From: Aquarana catesbeiana
Lineage: Eukaryota > Chordata > Amphibia > Anura > Ranidae
Reading direction: 5' to 3'
Assembly: GCF_042186555.1 (NCBI RefSeq)
Contig: NC_133326.1
Span: 490,687,581-490,751,580 of the forward strand
Length of the DNA: 64,000 bases
Positions 1 through 11,100 of the stretch are shown in pieces. Both the position numbers and the translations under genes were made by a program. The notes beneath the pieces were generated by a model, which saw only the letters and a list, made by a program, of their open reading frames with translations, was not told the origin of the DNA and searched no databases. Position 1 is the stretch's first letter, and every line of letters begins with the position of its first letter.

Positions 1-398
1 GTGGTTTTGCACAGGGCAGCCTGGATCCTCCTCTTCTCGGGTTCCTCTTTGCTGCTCCTGGCCCCTCCCTCCTGTTGAGTGCCCCCACAGCAAGCAGCTT
101 GCTATGTTGTCCGAACTGCAGCTCCATGTTTCCATTCAGGCACGGAGCTGCCGTTTGGCCCCACCCCCTCTCTCTCCTGAATGGCTACTTGACTTTGATT
201 GACAGCCACGGGAGCCAATGGCGCCGCTGCTGTGTCTCAGGAAATCAGGAGGGAGAGTCTCAGATGGTCAAGACACTCGTGGACATCGCTGGACAGAGAT
301 GGGGCTCAGGTAAGTATTAGGGGGGCTGAGGAGGACTGCTACACACAGAAGGCTTTTTATCTTAATGCATAAAATGCTTTAAGATAAAAAACCTTCTG
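1..398. repeat. Dispersed repeat, copy 1, ending in a hairpin
   Basis: The block around GGCTCAGGTAAGTATTAGG and the following GGCTGAGG...TTAATGCATA recur with divergence at about 5250-5660, so this is an interspersed repeat and not a gene. The splice-donor-like CAGGTAAGT occurs in both copies and is part of the repeat. The distal end is a hairpin at 346-398: arms AGAAGGCTTTTTATCTTAA and TTAAGATAAAAAACCTTCT around a loop of about 13 nt. The left limit lies outside the window. The short ORF here shows no recognisable protein. Confidence 0.5.
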
Positions 399-589
399 CC
401 TTTACAACTCCTTTAATGTGCACATTTGTAGGCATAGAAGTCTACTAGGTATGCAACCTTATCATGTATGCATTATGTTGTGCACATCCACCATAGATAC
501 TGACACCTAGCATTAAATTTAAATCTGAATTCTGCAAAAGAATATTGCTAAAAGGTCTTTCAGTCTTTATTTCTACGATTCCTGATCCT

Positions 590-1010
590 GAAACGTGTGC
601 TTGACCTTGTTACTGACCCGGCTTACACCTGTCCTGCTTCTGAATTATCCTTGTCTGCCTATGATTGCTTCTTATCTCTGTTATCAACCTCAGCCTAGAG
701 TCCTGACCAAGATTCTGCCTATCGACTTGGTACCTCGCTGCCTGGATGTTGCCAATCAATGCTTGTTCCTGGCTTTGATTCTGCCTTTGATTTGTTGCCT
801 TCCTGCTCGGCTGTTACCGAACCCAGCTTGAGTCCTGACTCCACTCACAACTGAACTTGGTGTATCCTGTCGGTACTACCAGCTGTACTTCTGCTCATCT
901 GATACCAATGCTCCAAAGTTCCAGTCTTCAGTTTCTGCACCCCGGCACTTGTGCCCTTCTATCACCCTTGCAGTCCCTGCTTCAACATCAAGTTTACAAA
1001 GATTTTTATT
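590..1010 (+). other. Possible LTR-like fragment, unclassified
   Basis: This is a pyrimidine- and CCTG-rich stretch without a convincing coding frame. In texture it resembles the U3/R parts of amphibian Gypsy-type LTRs (compare 57317-57752). I cannot define terminal TG/CA, a primer-binding site or a partner LTR, so this is only a suggestion. The flanks (400-590 and 1010-1096) contain nothing I recognise. Confidence 0.2.
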
Positions 1011-1364
1011 GAAATGCCAATAAAAGGATAATGCCGTGGCACCAACCTCTTGGAACTCCCAAACACAATTGTTCCAAGGTAGTATATGGCTTAGTGCATG
1101 GGTGTCAAACTCAATTTCAGGGCTGCTCTAGCATTATGGTTGCCCACAAAGGGCCTTTATCATATTGCGTATTTGCCTTTGCATTAAATTATTACTGGTT
1201 TTAGTAATAACTTAAGACTTAAAAGTGTAACTCCACTTTAGTTGAGAAAAAAACATTCCCCTCTGGGTGATCTATGTACATTACAAGGATTTTAACAAAC
1301 GTTGTTGTAGATTCCTACTTTTTGTTATTCTAAAGAAATTACAGTTTGTTCCTCTGTGCCCCTG

Positions 1365-1735
1365 TACTGGGTGAGGTAATGGGAGTAGTTTCATAATTAT
1401 CAACCAGCTGCTGCAGCTGTAGAGCTCTAGTCAGAAAAACTGCAGGGTCTGTATCCCTTTAGACATGATTTCCTATTGGGAGTAGCTTATCAAAAATGAT
1501 GTTTTTGATGCAGGGGATGCCAAAAATCTGACTTGTATCTCAGTGTAGACTTCTGGGAAAGTCTGTGAGCCAATCACACAAGCAGAAAATGATGTTTCTA
1601 GGGGCGTTCTGTACACATTCTATGTACAGAACACCTCCAGGTAGCCATATTGCATTGCATTTACTGAAAATTACAGCTGCTGTAGATTGAAAAGGAAAGG
1701 TAATTTTCAATAACATTTAATTACAATATGACTTG
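1365..1735 (-). repeat. Dispersed repeat family R1, inverted copy
   Basis: Read on the minus strand, this block matches 4385-4740 in long runs, for example the part with TTGTGTGATTGGCTCAC, the CCCAGAAGTCT block and the ATGGCTACCTGGAG block. A third partial copy lies at 10828-11100. The family has no coding frame. Because this copy sits inside the hAT-type element at 1097-2580, either that element captured it or it inserted there later. Confidence 0.7.
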
Positions 1736-2214
1736 TGTAGCAATTGTATATGCTATATAACTTTTTTTATATGCTATTTTATTTCCTATGAAAGTATAGT
1801 TACAATTTAAGCTGTAAAGGGCAGGTACAGACCAGCATGGAGCCCACTCAACTCCTCTAGCAGATGATGCAAGTCTGAAAAGGAAGGTCACAGACCGCTG
1901 GTATCATCCATGAGAAACTTTATTAGCGACTGCTCAGACAGAACATGGTTCTGAAATGATGTTCTGCTTGAGCAGTCTCCAGTAAAGTTTTAGATGATAC
2001 CAGCAGTGTGCGACCCTCCTTTTCAACTGGCACAGAACTGTATAATTCTCATAATTTGTATAAGCAGATGTCCAGAGCACCCCACCCCCCTTAAATCAGA
2101 TGTCAAGAGCCCCCCACCATCAGAAGTCAAGAGTCCCTCATCCTCCCTAACATCACAGTGCACCCTCTTACCTTGTGTTGCTGCTGGTAGGAAGCTGGAA
2201 GCTTGGAAGCAGAA

Positions 2215-2520
2215 AGTGCAGGGTCTGGAGGAAGGCTGAACTCAGCTGCCAGAGTCTGCTGAATGCTGAGACCAGGAGAGGCGGAGACAAGGGGGTGAAG
2301 TGGCTGAACAGGTGCAGGATCTGTAGGAGGAGTTCTGTCCTCGTCTCTGCTGCCAACTGTTGAGAAGGTGGATAGTGGGGCGCAGAGACAAGCCTCTCTG
2401 AGAGTGCATGGAGCAGCACAGGATCTGGCAGAGGAGTTCTGTCATGCTCTTTACTGCTGACTGCTGAGACAAGGTGGGGGTGAAGACAAGGCGGGTGCTG
2501 CAGCTGTAGGAGAGGTGGAG
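2215..2520. repeat. Degenerate minisatellite, unit about 100-110 bp, about three copies
   Basis: A unit containing GGATCTGnnGGAGGAGTTCTGTC, a TGCTGACTGCTGAGAC-like block and a GGGGTGAAG block repeats about three times with strong divergence. Short ORFs on both strands here are by-products of the repeat. It lies inside the hAT-type element at 1097-2580. Confidence 0.5.
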
Positions 2521-2590
2521 GGCCACATGAAATGGCCTAAAGGGACAAATTCAGGCCATGGGCCTTGTGTTTGACACATGTGGCTTAGTG

Positions 2591-4300
2591 GGACACAACA
2601 CAATCCTTTTGAAAACTGTCAAAAGAAATTCTGAAAATTGTGAAGTGTTGTGTAGAGACAGTCTCAACTTTCAAGGGTGCTCGGGCAGGAATTGTGCAAG
2701 AGGCCACCTCGTCAAATCAGACTCCTGATATAGGTGCATGACATTTGGTTAAAAGCTGCCATGTTTTCCAAGATCACTAGATAAATCATACTAAATATTA
2801 GCCATTTGTGGTTAGGGACTGCCTAGCTCTCTAGGAAATGTTCCCCAGTCACTAAACCATAAATATCTTTAAGACCGGATGATGTTAAAAATAAACCCTC
2901 TACTTTTTACTTAAATATTAAAAACCCAGACTAAGTTTCTTTACATACTTATATAAAAACAACCACATTTTGGGCACCTGACTGAAAGTGCACATTTAAT
3001 AACATGCCTATGAAATTTGTTTAAAATCAATTTTTATTTCTCATTTTTACAGGCAAAACTCCTCCAATTTCTTTTAATACCTTTCACATCAGAAAAGCTA
3101 ATTTAGCACAACAGATTATTTCTTTCCTACAGGTTTTCTGCTCTCAGTTTGGAAGAAAGAAAAAAAAGTGGCGTATTTAAAGATGGTTGAATGGCACCGA
3201 GGTGGCGATTATCTGATGATTTTCAAACTCCTGCTGTAGCAACAGAATAGAGAACTCAGGGGTATAATGGTTTGTATTGTGTTCGCGCTTCACGGTAAAA
3301 GACAATAGGTAGTTGAATGTGGCTGGAGCCTCAAATTGTCTGAGCGGCACGCAAATATTATATTTCCTGTAGAATAGTTTGGAAATAATCCATATTTTTC
3401 ATGGCTCCCAAAATCCCAACTTAATATTAACTTTTGGAAGGTCTAGTTTAAATATTTATCATGAAAAACAAACTATGCCAGAAAGAGCTGAAAATAATAA
3501 AGTTACCCTGAACCTAAGTATACTTGCTTCCTCAACAGTCTTAAATTATTCCTAATGTTTTCTGGAATTGCACAGTCAGTGGATTTTAGCTACTACAGTC
3601 CTACCATAGGAACAGCTTACAGTTTACTCCTAGTAGATCGTTTGCCATTCCTTGCTACATCTGTTGGAGGTTAAAAAAAATATATTGATCAGTTGACTGG
3701 CAGGAGAATTGCACAGTAGATGTTCAAAGTCAAACGCCCTTTTTTTTTTTTTTGCAGAAAGGAAAAAACCTGTTTGATAGAAGTGCAAGGGATGCTTATA
3801 TACCTGCATTTTAAGACAGCCTTCTGCTGGGCCAAACGCTGAAGCTATCCTGGTTTGGGATGAGGGTTTACTGCCAGTAAAAATTGGTGGTGGAAAAAAA
3901 GCACTTTAACCAACAAATTTTTGTGTATCAAGGGCCGTACATACAGGCTGAATATCGGGCAGCATCGGCCGGTTCAATAGAAACCGGACAACATTCGGCC
4001 CGTGTGTATGGCAGCCAATCTGAAAGAAGTCGGCTGTTTAGCTGGCTTCTATCGAAGGGGCATGACCAATAGAGGTCTGCTGATCGGCATCCGATTAGCA
4101 CTCTCAGCCAATGGCTGAGAGTGTTCACTGGTGTGTTCTGGCAGGGGGGCCTTCCCCCTGTCAGAACAAAATAGCTCAGCGGGGGGAGATCTATGTACTA
4201 ACATTGCACAGTTAGTACAGCGGCTCCTCCCAAGATCTTCAGTTTTTTGTTAAGCCTGCTGGGTTGAACGAAAAAAAAACAATAGTGTGCACCAGGCTTT
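2591..4300. other. Low-repeat stretch without recognisable genes
   Basis: Apart from A/T tracts and a hairpin-prone segment at about 3930-4010 (GGCCGTACATACAGGC and GCCCGTGTGTATGGC), I see no transposon ends, tandem repeats or coding exons. About 3050-3640 is AT-rich, compositionally even, and not repeated elsewhere in the window. It is the best candidate here for unique host intergenic sequence. I cannot tell whether it is conserved. Confidence 0.3.
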
Positions 4301-4384
4301 AAAGGGTAACTCCATTTTCGTAGGGAAAAAAATAGCAAATAAAGAAAAAATAATATAGCGCATATTATTGCGACGCTAATCATA

Positions 4385-4740
4385 TTGTAATTGAATGTTA
4401 TTAAAAATTACCTTTCATTTTCAAGCTGCAGCCAATGTAATTTTCTGAGAATACATTGAAATATGGCTACCTGGAGTTGTTCTGTACACAGAGTGTGCAC
4501 TGACCACTCCCCAGAAACATAATTTCCTGCTTGTGTGATTGGCTCACCAATTTTCCCAGAAGTCTGCCTAAGATACAAATCAGATTTCAGGCATCCCTTG
4601 CAACAAAAATGTCATTTTTTGAGAGATACTTTCAATAGGAACACATCTAAAGGAATGCAGGTCCAGCAGATTAGTGTTGTGCAGCTCCACACCTGACAGT
4701 TAATTATGAAACCACTCCCATTAGACCCACTCAGTACTAT
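4385..4740 (+). repeat. Dispersed repeat family R1, direct copy
   Basis: This is the inverted counterpart of 1365-1735. Shared blocks include GTGTGATTGGCTCACCAATT, CCCAGAAGTCTGCC and a TGAAACCACTCCCATTAGAC block. Another copy at 10828-11100 has the same orientation but carries an (AT)n tract. The upstream start at about 4300 (TTAAAGGGTAACTCCATTTTC) resembles the start at about 1210, suggesting the true element is longer, about 450-600 bp. Confidence 0.7.
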
Positions 4741-4744
4741 GGAT

Positions 4745-5022
4745 CAGCTTTGAGTTCGAGTCGTACGCAAGTTCACCGAACAGCGAATTTATGGGGCGTT
4801 TGCGGAAAATTCAAGTGCCCCATAATGCACTGCAAGACCGCAGTGCATTGCTGTATGATGAGCTGTATGCTTTGGCCAATCACAGCTCGCTTCCCAGCAA
4901 TCAAGGCTCAGGGGGACTAAGCCGATGCCCCACACTATATAAGGTTGCTTACACAGCGCCCATATAGTGTGTTATAGTGGACGGATTAGGCAGGCAGGTT
5001 AGTTATTTAGTGGCAGTGTATT

Positions 5023-5087
<65 letters not shown>

Positions 5088-5100
5088 GTCAGACTAGTGT

Positions 5101-5178
<78 letters not shown>

Positions 5179-5215
5179 TACTCTGCATTCAGCGTAGCCT
5201 ATACAGTTTAAAGTG
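4745..5215. repeat. Amphibian-type dispersed repeat containing (TA)n
   Basis: This begins with a GTTCACCGAACAGCGAA region and contains a local inverted pair, CCCCATAATGCACTGCA and ACCGCAGTGCATTG. It runs into (TA)n tracts at about 5023-5074 and 5104-5171, then CTCTGCATTCAGCGTAGCC. The last block recurs at 13940, also just after (TA)n, showing that the microsatellite is part of a dispersed unit. Open frames such as the (Ile-Tyr)n ORF are artefacts of the dinucleotide. Confidence 0.55.
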
Positions 5216-5249
5216 TACAGCTTTGATTTTTTAAAAAAAAAATAACAAA

Positions 5250-5660
5250 CATGTCATACTTACCTCCACTGTGCAGTTCGTTTTGCACAGAGTGGCCCTA
5301 AACACTGTCTTCTGGGGTCCCTTGGCGGCTCTCGCTGCTCCTCCCTGCATCAGATAACCCCCTAGGAGAGGTGCTCTCCCGGGGGGGTTACCTTGCGGGC
5401 GCGCTCCCAAGTCCATTATTCGGCGTCCATAGCCGCCGAATGTATGACACGGCCCCGCCCCCCGGCACCCGCGTCATTGGATTTGATTGACAACAGCAAG
5501 AGTCAACGGCTGCACTGCTATCAATCTCTCCAATCAAGAGCCGAGAACCACCGGCAGAGGGACGACGAGGGAAATTCCAGGGCTCAGGTAAGTAAAACAG
5601 GGGGCTGGGGGGGCGGTCACTGCCAGGTGTTTTTTCACCTTTAATGCATAGGAGGGGATT
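5250..5660. repeat. Dispersed repeat, copy 2 of the 1-398 family
   Basis: This shares GGCTCAGGTAAGTA and the TTTAATGCATA block with 1-398, and has a similar GC-rich upstream part and CCCTCC/GCTGCTCC blocks, although diverged. No coding function is evident. Its GC content is clearly above that of the surrounding AT-rich DNA. Confidence 0.45.
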
Positions 5661-5680
5661 GAAGGAGGAGAAAGAGTTAA

Positions 5681-6093
5681 AGTGGAGCTCCGCCGAAATG
5701 TTTTTTTTTAAAAGTCAGCAGCTACAAATACTGCAGCTGCTGACTTTTAAAACATGGACACTTACCTGTCCAGGGCACCCGCGATGTCGGCACCCGAGGC
5801 CGAACCGTCTCTTGGTCCTCGGGTGCTGCCGCCTCCATCTTCGGGAAGGGAGCGCAATACGGCTGGTCCCTGCTGTTTCTGGGACCCGTGTGTTTCCCAG
5901 CAGACAGCGGGGGGAAACAGGATGTGGCGTAAATAACAGCAGATTCTGCGGCTATCTACGCCGGAAGTGGGTACAGATACCTGTAATATACAGGTATCTG
6001 CATCCCCCTACCCCCTGAAAGGTGCCAACTGTGACACCGGAGGGGGGGAGGAATCCGATGAGTGGAAGTTCCACTTTTGGGTGGAACTCCACT
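5681..6093. mobile_element. TTAA-flanked MITE (piggyBac-type target site), 413 bp
   Basis: TTAA occurs at 5677-5680 and 6094-6097. The ends inside it are AGTGGAGCTCCGCC and, from the right, AGTGGAGTTCCACC, a clear terminal inverted repeat with one or two differences. A TTAA duplication plus short TIRs is the signature of piggyBac-type transposition. It also contains an internal hairpin (CAGCAGCTACAAATACTGCAGCTGCTG, within 5715-5745). There is no transposase, and the short ORFs inside are not recognisable. Confidence 0.75.
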
Positions 6094-6097
6094 TTAA

Positions 6098-6900
6098 CAT
6101 GACTAAAGCTTTAAAATAGCTGACACAGGAATATCTTTATTTTAGGGTCTTGTTTGTCACGATGACCACAGAATAGATAAGGTCTGGTAAGAACTGATTT
6201 TGAAATGATGTCTTCAGACAAAGTCAGAACATCAGTATTAAATAGTTCAAATTATGTTTTTATATAATATCAACCGTCAGCTGAAATACTAGTTTAGACT
6301 ATGTCTGAGATGCTACAGTATGTGTTTGTATAGGAATTATGTGTCATGTGATGAACTCTGTCCTCCCTCCCTCCTTTCTCATTATGTTGTGCAATATTCT
6401 TTGTCCATAATTTGTATAAAGATACGATATTTACCATTAAAACCAAGCATTCATTGAACGACTCTCTTATCTTGTGCATTGGATGCTTCCGGATCGCTGA
6501 AAGAATTCCACTGATTGTCCAGGTCTAAGTAGATTTAACCCTTACAGGACCCTGTGCTACCTGGAAGATTGCTGGTTTATGCCAGATTTTGGAGAGAAAG
6601 GCACGCTGATTGCACAGTTGTGTGTTGGGCTATTTAGCTGTGACCTGACTATGGCTCAGGGCCCCACCCGACAGACAGGAAGCCTGTGCATGGGAGTCAG
6701 AGGCTGCATGGGGCAGCCCGAGCATGCATGTCTGCAGGAGGCAGATGTACTTGGTGACAGAGCAGCAAGGTGCTGATCAGGAGTAAGCTAGGAGAGAGCT
6801 TAACTCTAGGAAACTCTTTTGGTCTGAGGAGCAGACCTAAGGCCTAGGCTAAAGGCCTGAAGCAGCCATGTGGCAAGAATGTAAGCCAGGAGGCTAAAGT
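6098..6900. other. Unassigned sequence
   Basis: I see no coding region, inverted-repeat ends or tandem structure. The right part (from about 6540) may be the U3 part of the LTR that ends at 7080, but no TG start can be fixed. Confidence 0.25.
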
Positions 6901-6929
6901 ATTGAGTGTGCAAGATACAGTAATGGTGG

Positions 6930-7095
6930 AACCCCCCTGCATGGGCTACTGATGTCTTTGTGAACCTTTCAGTGCTTTTAAATAAAAGTGGCCTACCAGG
7001 CCCTTAAAAATACAGTTTTTGACTACCTCACTCATTTGAAAACGCACCTACCACTTGAGTCTGATCACCCCAATCTTACACGTGGTGGAGAATGA
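6930..7095 (+). other. 3' part of an LTR with polyadenylation signal and primer-binding-site-like sequence
   Basis: AATAAA lies in TTTTAAATAAAAGTGG. The sequence then runs to ...CCCAATCTTACA at 7080 and is followed at 7083 by TGGTGGAGAATG. An LTR ending in CA followed within two bases by TGG (complement of a tRNA CCA end) fits an LTR/PBS junction. A second, diverged copy of the same LTR segment starts at about 7246 and resumes at 13755. The internal remnant between them is about 165 bp. The family is not identifiable. Confidence 0.5.
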
Positions 7096-7306
7096 CATGG
7101 AGAGCGTACTCAATAGTCACAATCCCAAAAATCTGACCTATGTCCCGATTTTTTATTGTCCCGGCATTTGTCCCAAAAATTGGTTTTTGTCCCGCCCCCG
7201 GGCCACCCTGTCATCCCCCCACCTCCTCCAGGAAGTATTGCAGATTGGTGATGTCTTTGAACTTTTCCGTGCTTTTAAATAAAAGTGGGCCACCAGGTCC
7301 TTAAAA

Positions 7307-7564
7307 AATGGAAAATTGTATCAAATACTTACCGTAATTTTCCTTTCCTGACGCCAAACCATGGCAGCATACTAGTGATAGAGCTCCGCCTCTTGACCAC
7401 TCCCTCAGGACCAGCGAATAGCATAAATGAAGGCATGGTTAGCCGCCACCCCATTCTTTGTAACAAGCCACATACCGGAACGCACATGGGTGGGCTCATA
7501 TGCTGCCATGGTTTGGCGTCAGGAAAGGAAAATTACGGTAAGTATTTGATACAATTTTCCATTT
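7307..7564. repeat. 258 bp inverted repeat at the left end of the 7.3-13.75 kb element
   Basis: Bases 7307-7371 are the reverse complement of 7500-7564. The arm includes GTATCAAATACTTACCGTAA and TTTCCTGACGCCAAACCATG. The spacer carries the GAGCTCCGCC...ATGGTTAGCC part of the terminus. It would fold into a strong cruciform or hairpin. Confidence 0.85.
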
Positions 7565-7784
7565 TCCTGACGCCAACATGGCAGCATACTAGTGATAAAT
7601 AACTAGCTGATAGCGTGGGATCTATTTGTCGAACCATTCTTCTAATTAGGATGAGACAGAGGACTGAAAAGTCCTTCCTACAAAGTCCCCTGATGACAAG
7701 ACCCCCGCATCTATTCCGTCAAGTTTGAATAGGAATGTTGGAGCAACCATGATACCCCTGTACAGATGGGCACTGTCACAGAAC

Positions 7785-8500
7785 GCCCCACACTCCGCTT
7801 GAGTGCTTCCGTCATATACCGCTTCCTAAGTTCTGGAACACGAGTCCAATGGATCTGGCCATAGGAGCCCCAAGAACTAGACAACACCAGTCTTGGAGTA
7901 CATCAGAACTGTTTTTTATTTGAGATATCACACACATTTATACACCAGGCTGACTCAAAGCTAACCTAATTAACATGAGCTAATTATCTCATCCTTTATA
8001 CAGCCTAGGTGGCTGAGACATGACCTTTCGCCCAGACTTGTAGTCACTGAGCTTTACACAGGAATATAAACACAATAGCTGGAGCTAATTACAATTAACA
8101 ATACAAACATAACCTAATTAACCTAATTAACATGAGCTCCAATAGGAGTCGTCCCGTCTCCTACATTGTATAGAGGACAATGTGATCAGCTCATTCAATT
8201 AACACACATTACCATAAACATCAACACAGGTGAGTGGAGATGATGACATTAGCATCTCCTCACAGGATGTGTCCCAACAGAATAATTCAGTCTTATCATT
8301 CTAATATGGCATATAACGGGTTCCAGAGTCTGTGTGTTTTGGGGGGACATGGAGCTGAATCCAAAGTAACACCAACCCCAGGGTCCCCAGGCATACAGCT
8401 CACAGAGAGCACCATTCCCCCAAATGCTAGGGCCCATAATCGGTGGGCAACAGGCTTGCATACAGTCCTCTCCAACAGCCTCTGTTCTGGCTAGGTCTGT
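7785..8500 (-). other. LTR-like or dispersed repeat inside the large element, unclassified
   Basis: This begins TGTCACAGAACGCC and has a TTTTTTATT block (AATAAAAAA on the minus strand) about 125 bp in, plus several CCTAATTAACATGAGCT direct repeats (about 7963, 8111 and 8129). It could be the end of an LTR element read on the minus strand, but no partner LTR or TSD was found. No protein is recognised. Confidence 0.25.
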
Positions 8501-8678
8501 GACAGGCACCATAGATTCTCTTGAATGTGTTGCCTATAAGGCTTTAACTGCTCTGGTAGAGCGCTCCACCACCACTGACGGAGGCTTGCGACCTATAGTC
8601 TTATATACACAACCCAAGCCTGCTAGGATCCAGGCAGTAACTTTACCTTGATGATTGCCAGCTGGAATGACAAAAGGT

Positions 8679-9140
8679 TTATTTAGATGACCTGAAAGGG
8701 ACAATTGTGGAGAAATACTCCTTTAAAGTTCTGAAAATGAACAGTACGTGTGACTTTCCTGTGTGATGTTCTGGAAAGTTAGGCAATGTCCAGCTGTCTG
8801 TTAAATAGCAGTCTGTTGCTACGTTTGATGCAGGATGATCTACAAGATCCAACTCTACTCTTTCTGGAAAGAAAGGAATATATTTTTTTACTTTGAAGCT
8901 CCAAGAGCTTGAATCTCCGATAACTTTCTGCTTAAAGTTCTTGCAATTGATACTGCCTTGTAAGTTATGGCCTGAACCGAACACTGCTCTGTTGGAACAA
9001 ATGGTTAAACTGATATGAGATCCAGCAACTGCAATAGATCTTTCTTCCTTGGTGACCGACTCTTTATGACTGTCCTCAAAAGTTGTGCAAACTTGAGGAT
9101 TCTTGGCCCATTCAAATGTGTTATTGCCAATATAGCCCAC
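8679..9140 (-). CDS. Unrecognised 153-codon open frame
   Basis: This is the longest open frame inside the 7.3-13.75 kb element that is not a microsatellite by-product. The predicted protein has five Cys residues, a possible N-glycosylation site near the start (NNT) and no membrane segment, and I recognise no domain. The frame closes upstream soon after the start and downstream at a normal stop. It could be a fragment of a retroelement ORF such as gag or env, or chance. I assign no function. Confidence 0.15.
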   Translation of the reverse strand: MGYIGNNTFEWAKNPQVCTTFEDSHKESVTKEERSIAVAGSHISLTICSNRAVFGSGHNLQGSINCKNFKQKVIGDSSSWSFKVKKYIPFFPERVELDLVDHPASNVATDCYLTDSWTLPNFPEHHTGKSHVLFIFRTLKEYFSTIVPFRSSK

Positions 9141-10827
9141 ACTAGTGAGCTATGTGAGGATAGGCTAAGGCCTGGACGAACTATAGAACAGCTGACACTG
9201 GCAGGGCAGTAGGATCAATGTCTTGCCCTACCAAGAAAATGTGCTCCAGAATTAGACCTACAGTAGATGTTGTAAGTAGAATGTCTTCTCGCACACAACA
9301 GAGAGATCACTCTGGAGTGAAACTGGAGCAACCAGAGTTGCCCATCCTCCCCCTTTAGTGTCCCTGCTTGCAGCCCCAGTCTGCATATGTTATAGAGGGG
9401 AAATGTCTTCTGTATCCTGAAATGAATGGCCAGGGAAAACCGAGGGCCTCCTGGTCAATATGGAGGACTGGCTATGACAACTATTTGACAGCCTCAAGGG
9501 GAATCTCATTTACGGGAAATGTTGGGGAAAAATATATAAGTTATATTGTAGTCCCAGGGAGAGACCATAGCATTTGCCCCTTGCGCCTTGGTGTACAGAC
9601 AAAATCAGATCAAAATTTGTGAATACTGTGGGAAACGAGGAGGTCTGCCTGTGGTAGGCCCCACCTGTGGACCAGCTCAGAGAAGACCTGGGTCGTAGAC
9701 CCACTCGTTGTGCTCTGGGAAGCTTGTACTTGTTCAAAATAAACCACTGGGAGGTAAACTGCTTCCGAAATTTTGCTGGTGATCTTCCTCCCCAGGTGTT
9801 AAGGGTTTCACCTCTCTCAATAGCATATTGCTGCGAGTTTCATCCTGGAGCTGAATATAAGTGACTGCTGCCCTGTTGCTAAACTGCAAGGAGATTGGTC
9901 CTCCTTGACTATGTGTAGTAAGGCCAAAGTGCTAAAAGGGCTGTTTAAACCCCCAGCACGTTCAAGGTTATCCTCCTTGGCTGGGAATCTCTGCTTGCCT
10001 TGACCGAAAGTCCTTTGCAGTGCATGTTCCCGGCTGTTTTGCAGACATGATTCGTAACCATTCTCCAGTCTAACGGTCCTAACGGACCAAGACTTCCTTA
10101 AGGTCTTTCCATCACCGCAGACCGCTACTCATACTGAGTAATACCTATTAACTGTGTTCTATCCTGTTTCCTCCCTTGCACTAAGAATTCTAGTTGAAAT
10201 TTGTGCAGGTGCCCATGCACCCCAGGAATCATCTATATGCATAATGACGTTATGCCCAGATGACTGAGGCACTGAGAAGCCATCAAACAAGCGGAAATAT
10301 TTGTCCTCAGAATTCTGTTCCTGTCACCACTTCCTCTGATGGAAATAAAACAGAGGAAATAGCAGAGCACCCCCGGGTACACCAACCATTGGGATGGAAA
10401 AAGGTTGGCTTTGCTTTCCCTCTAAAGTGTGAGGATAGAATAGGCATCCTGACAATCCAGCAACAGCCTCCAACCATGTGGTTATACTGTTTAATGGACT
10501 CTTAAAGATCTCAAAGAGGGCTCAAAAGGGTTTGACCTCTTCCGATCTGCAATTGGACACTAACCAACATCCCCTGCGAAACAGGATTGGGTAGAAAACC
10601 TGCAATCCCTCTTGAGTCTGAGGTGTCTGTAAGCATTGTAGCAGCCCACCCGCTGTTGTGGTGGACTTGGCAGCTCCGTGGGAGAGAAATGGTCTGGAGG
10701 AGGAGCAGTGAGGAATCTCCCGAAGTGACCATGAGTGTCTGATACCTTCATCCAAGGCTCTGTACAGCATGCTGTCCAGAAACCCGTGAAGCGTGCCTTC
10801 TAGGTCTTACCTTAAGAGTCTGGGTAT

Positions 10828-10904
10828 GCACTTGTGTGACTGGCTCACTGATTTTCCCAGAAGTCTGCACTAAAATACAAGTCAGATTTTTGACATCCAC
10901 TGCT

Positions 10905-10977
<73 letters not shown>

Positions 10978-11100
10978 GATACTCCCAATAGGAGATAATG
11001 TCTAAAGGGATGCAGACCCTGCCACTGTCCTCAGAGTCCTGCGGGTGCAGCAGCTGGTTGATAATCATTAAACCATTCCCATTAGACTCACCCAGTACAT
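10828..11100 (+). repeat. Dispersed repeat family R1, third copy with (AT)n
   Basis: This matches 4525-4735: TTGTGTGACTGGCTCAC, TTTTCCCAGAAGTCTGC, AAATCAGATTTnnGACATC and CCATTCCCATTAGACTCACC. An (AT)n tract at about 10908-10970 lies in the middle. It sits within the inverted-repeat-bounded element at 7306-13754. Confidence 0.7.

Larger units (their letters stand above)
1097..2580. mobile_element. hAT-type non-autonomous DNA transposon with direct-repeat flanks
   Basis: The left end reads CATGGGTGTCAAACTCAA and the right end, read inward, CATGTGTCAAACACAAGG, giving short imperfect terminal inverted repeats of the GTGTCAAAC type common in vertebrate hAT elements. The element is flanked on both sides by TGGCTTAGTG (1087-1096 and 2581-2590). 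An 8 bp TSD (TGGCTTAG) plus two bases shared with the ends would fit hAT. The interior holds another dispersed repeat (about 1365-1735) and a degenerate minisatellite (about 2215-2520). No transposase is present, so it would depend on a trans-acting enzyme. Confidence 0.65.

Noticed and set aside
5003..5188. (Ile-Tyr)n ORFs over TA tracts (also at about 10900, 13830, 26080 and 53600)
   Set aside because: They are dinucleotide translation artefacts without start context or conservation.
6294..6479. Small ORFs in unassigned stretches (for example 6294-6479, 34358-34657, 37194-37520)
   Set aside because: Length is within chance expectation and no motif or neighbour supports coding.
9610..9860. 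ERV-type LTR (TGTGGGAAACG...AATAAACC)
   Set aside because: There is no second LTR, PBS, polypurine tract or TSD that I can verify.
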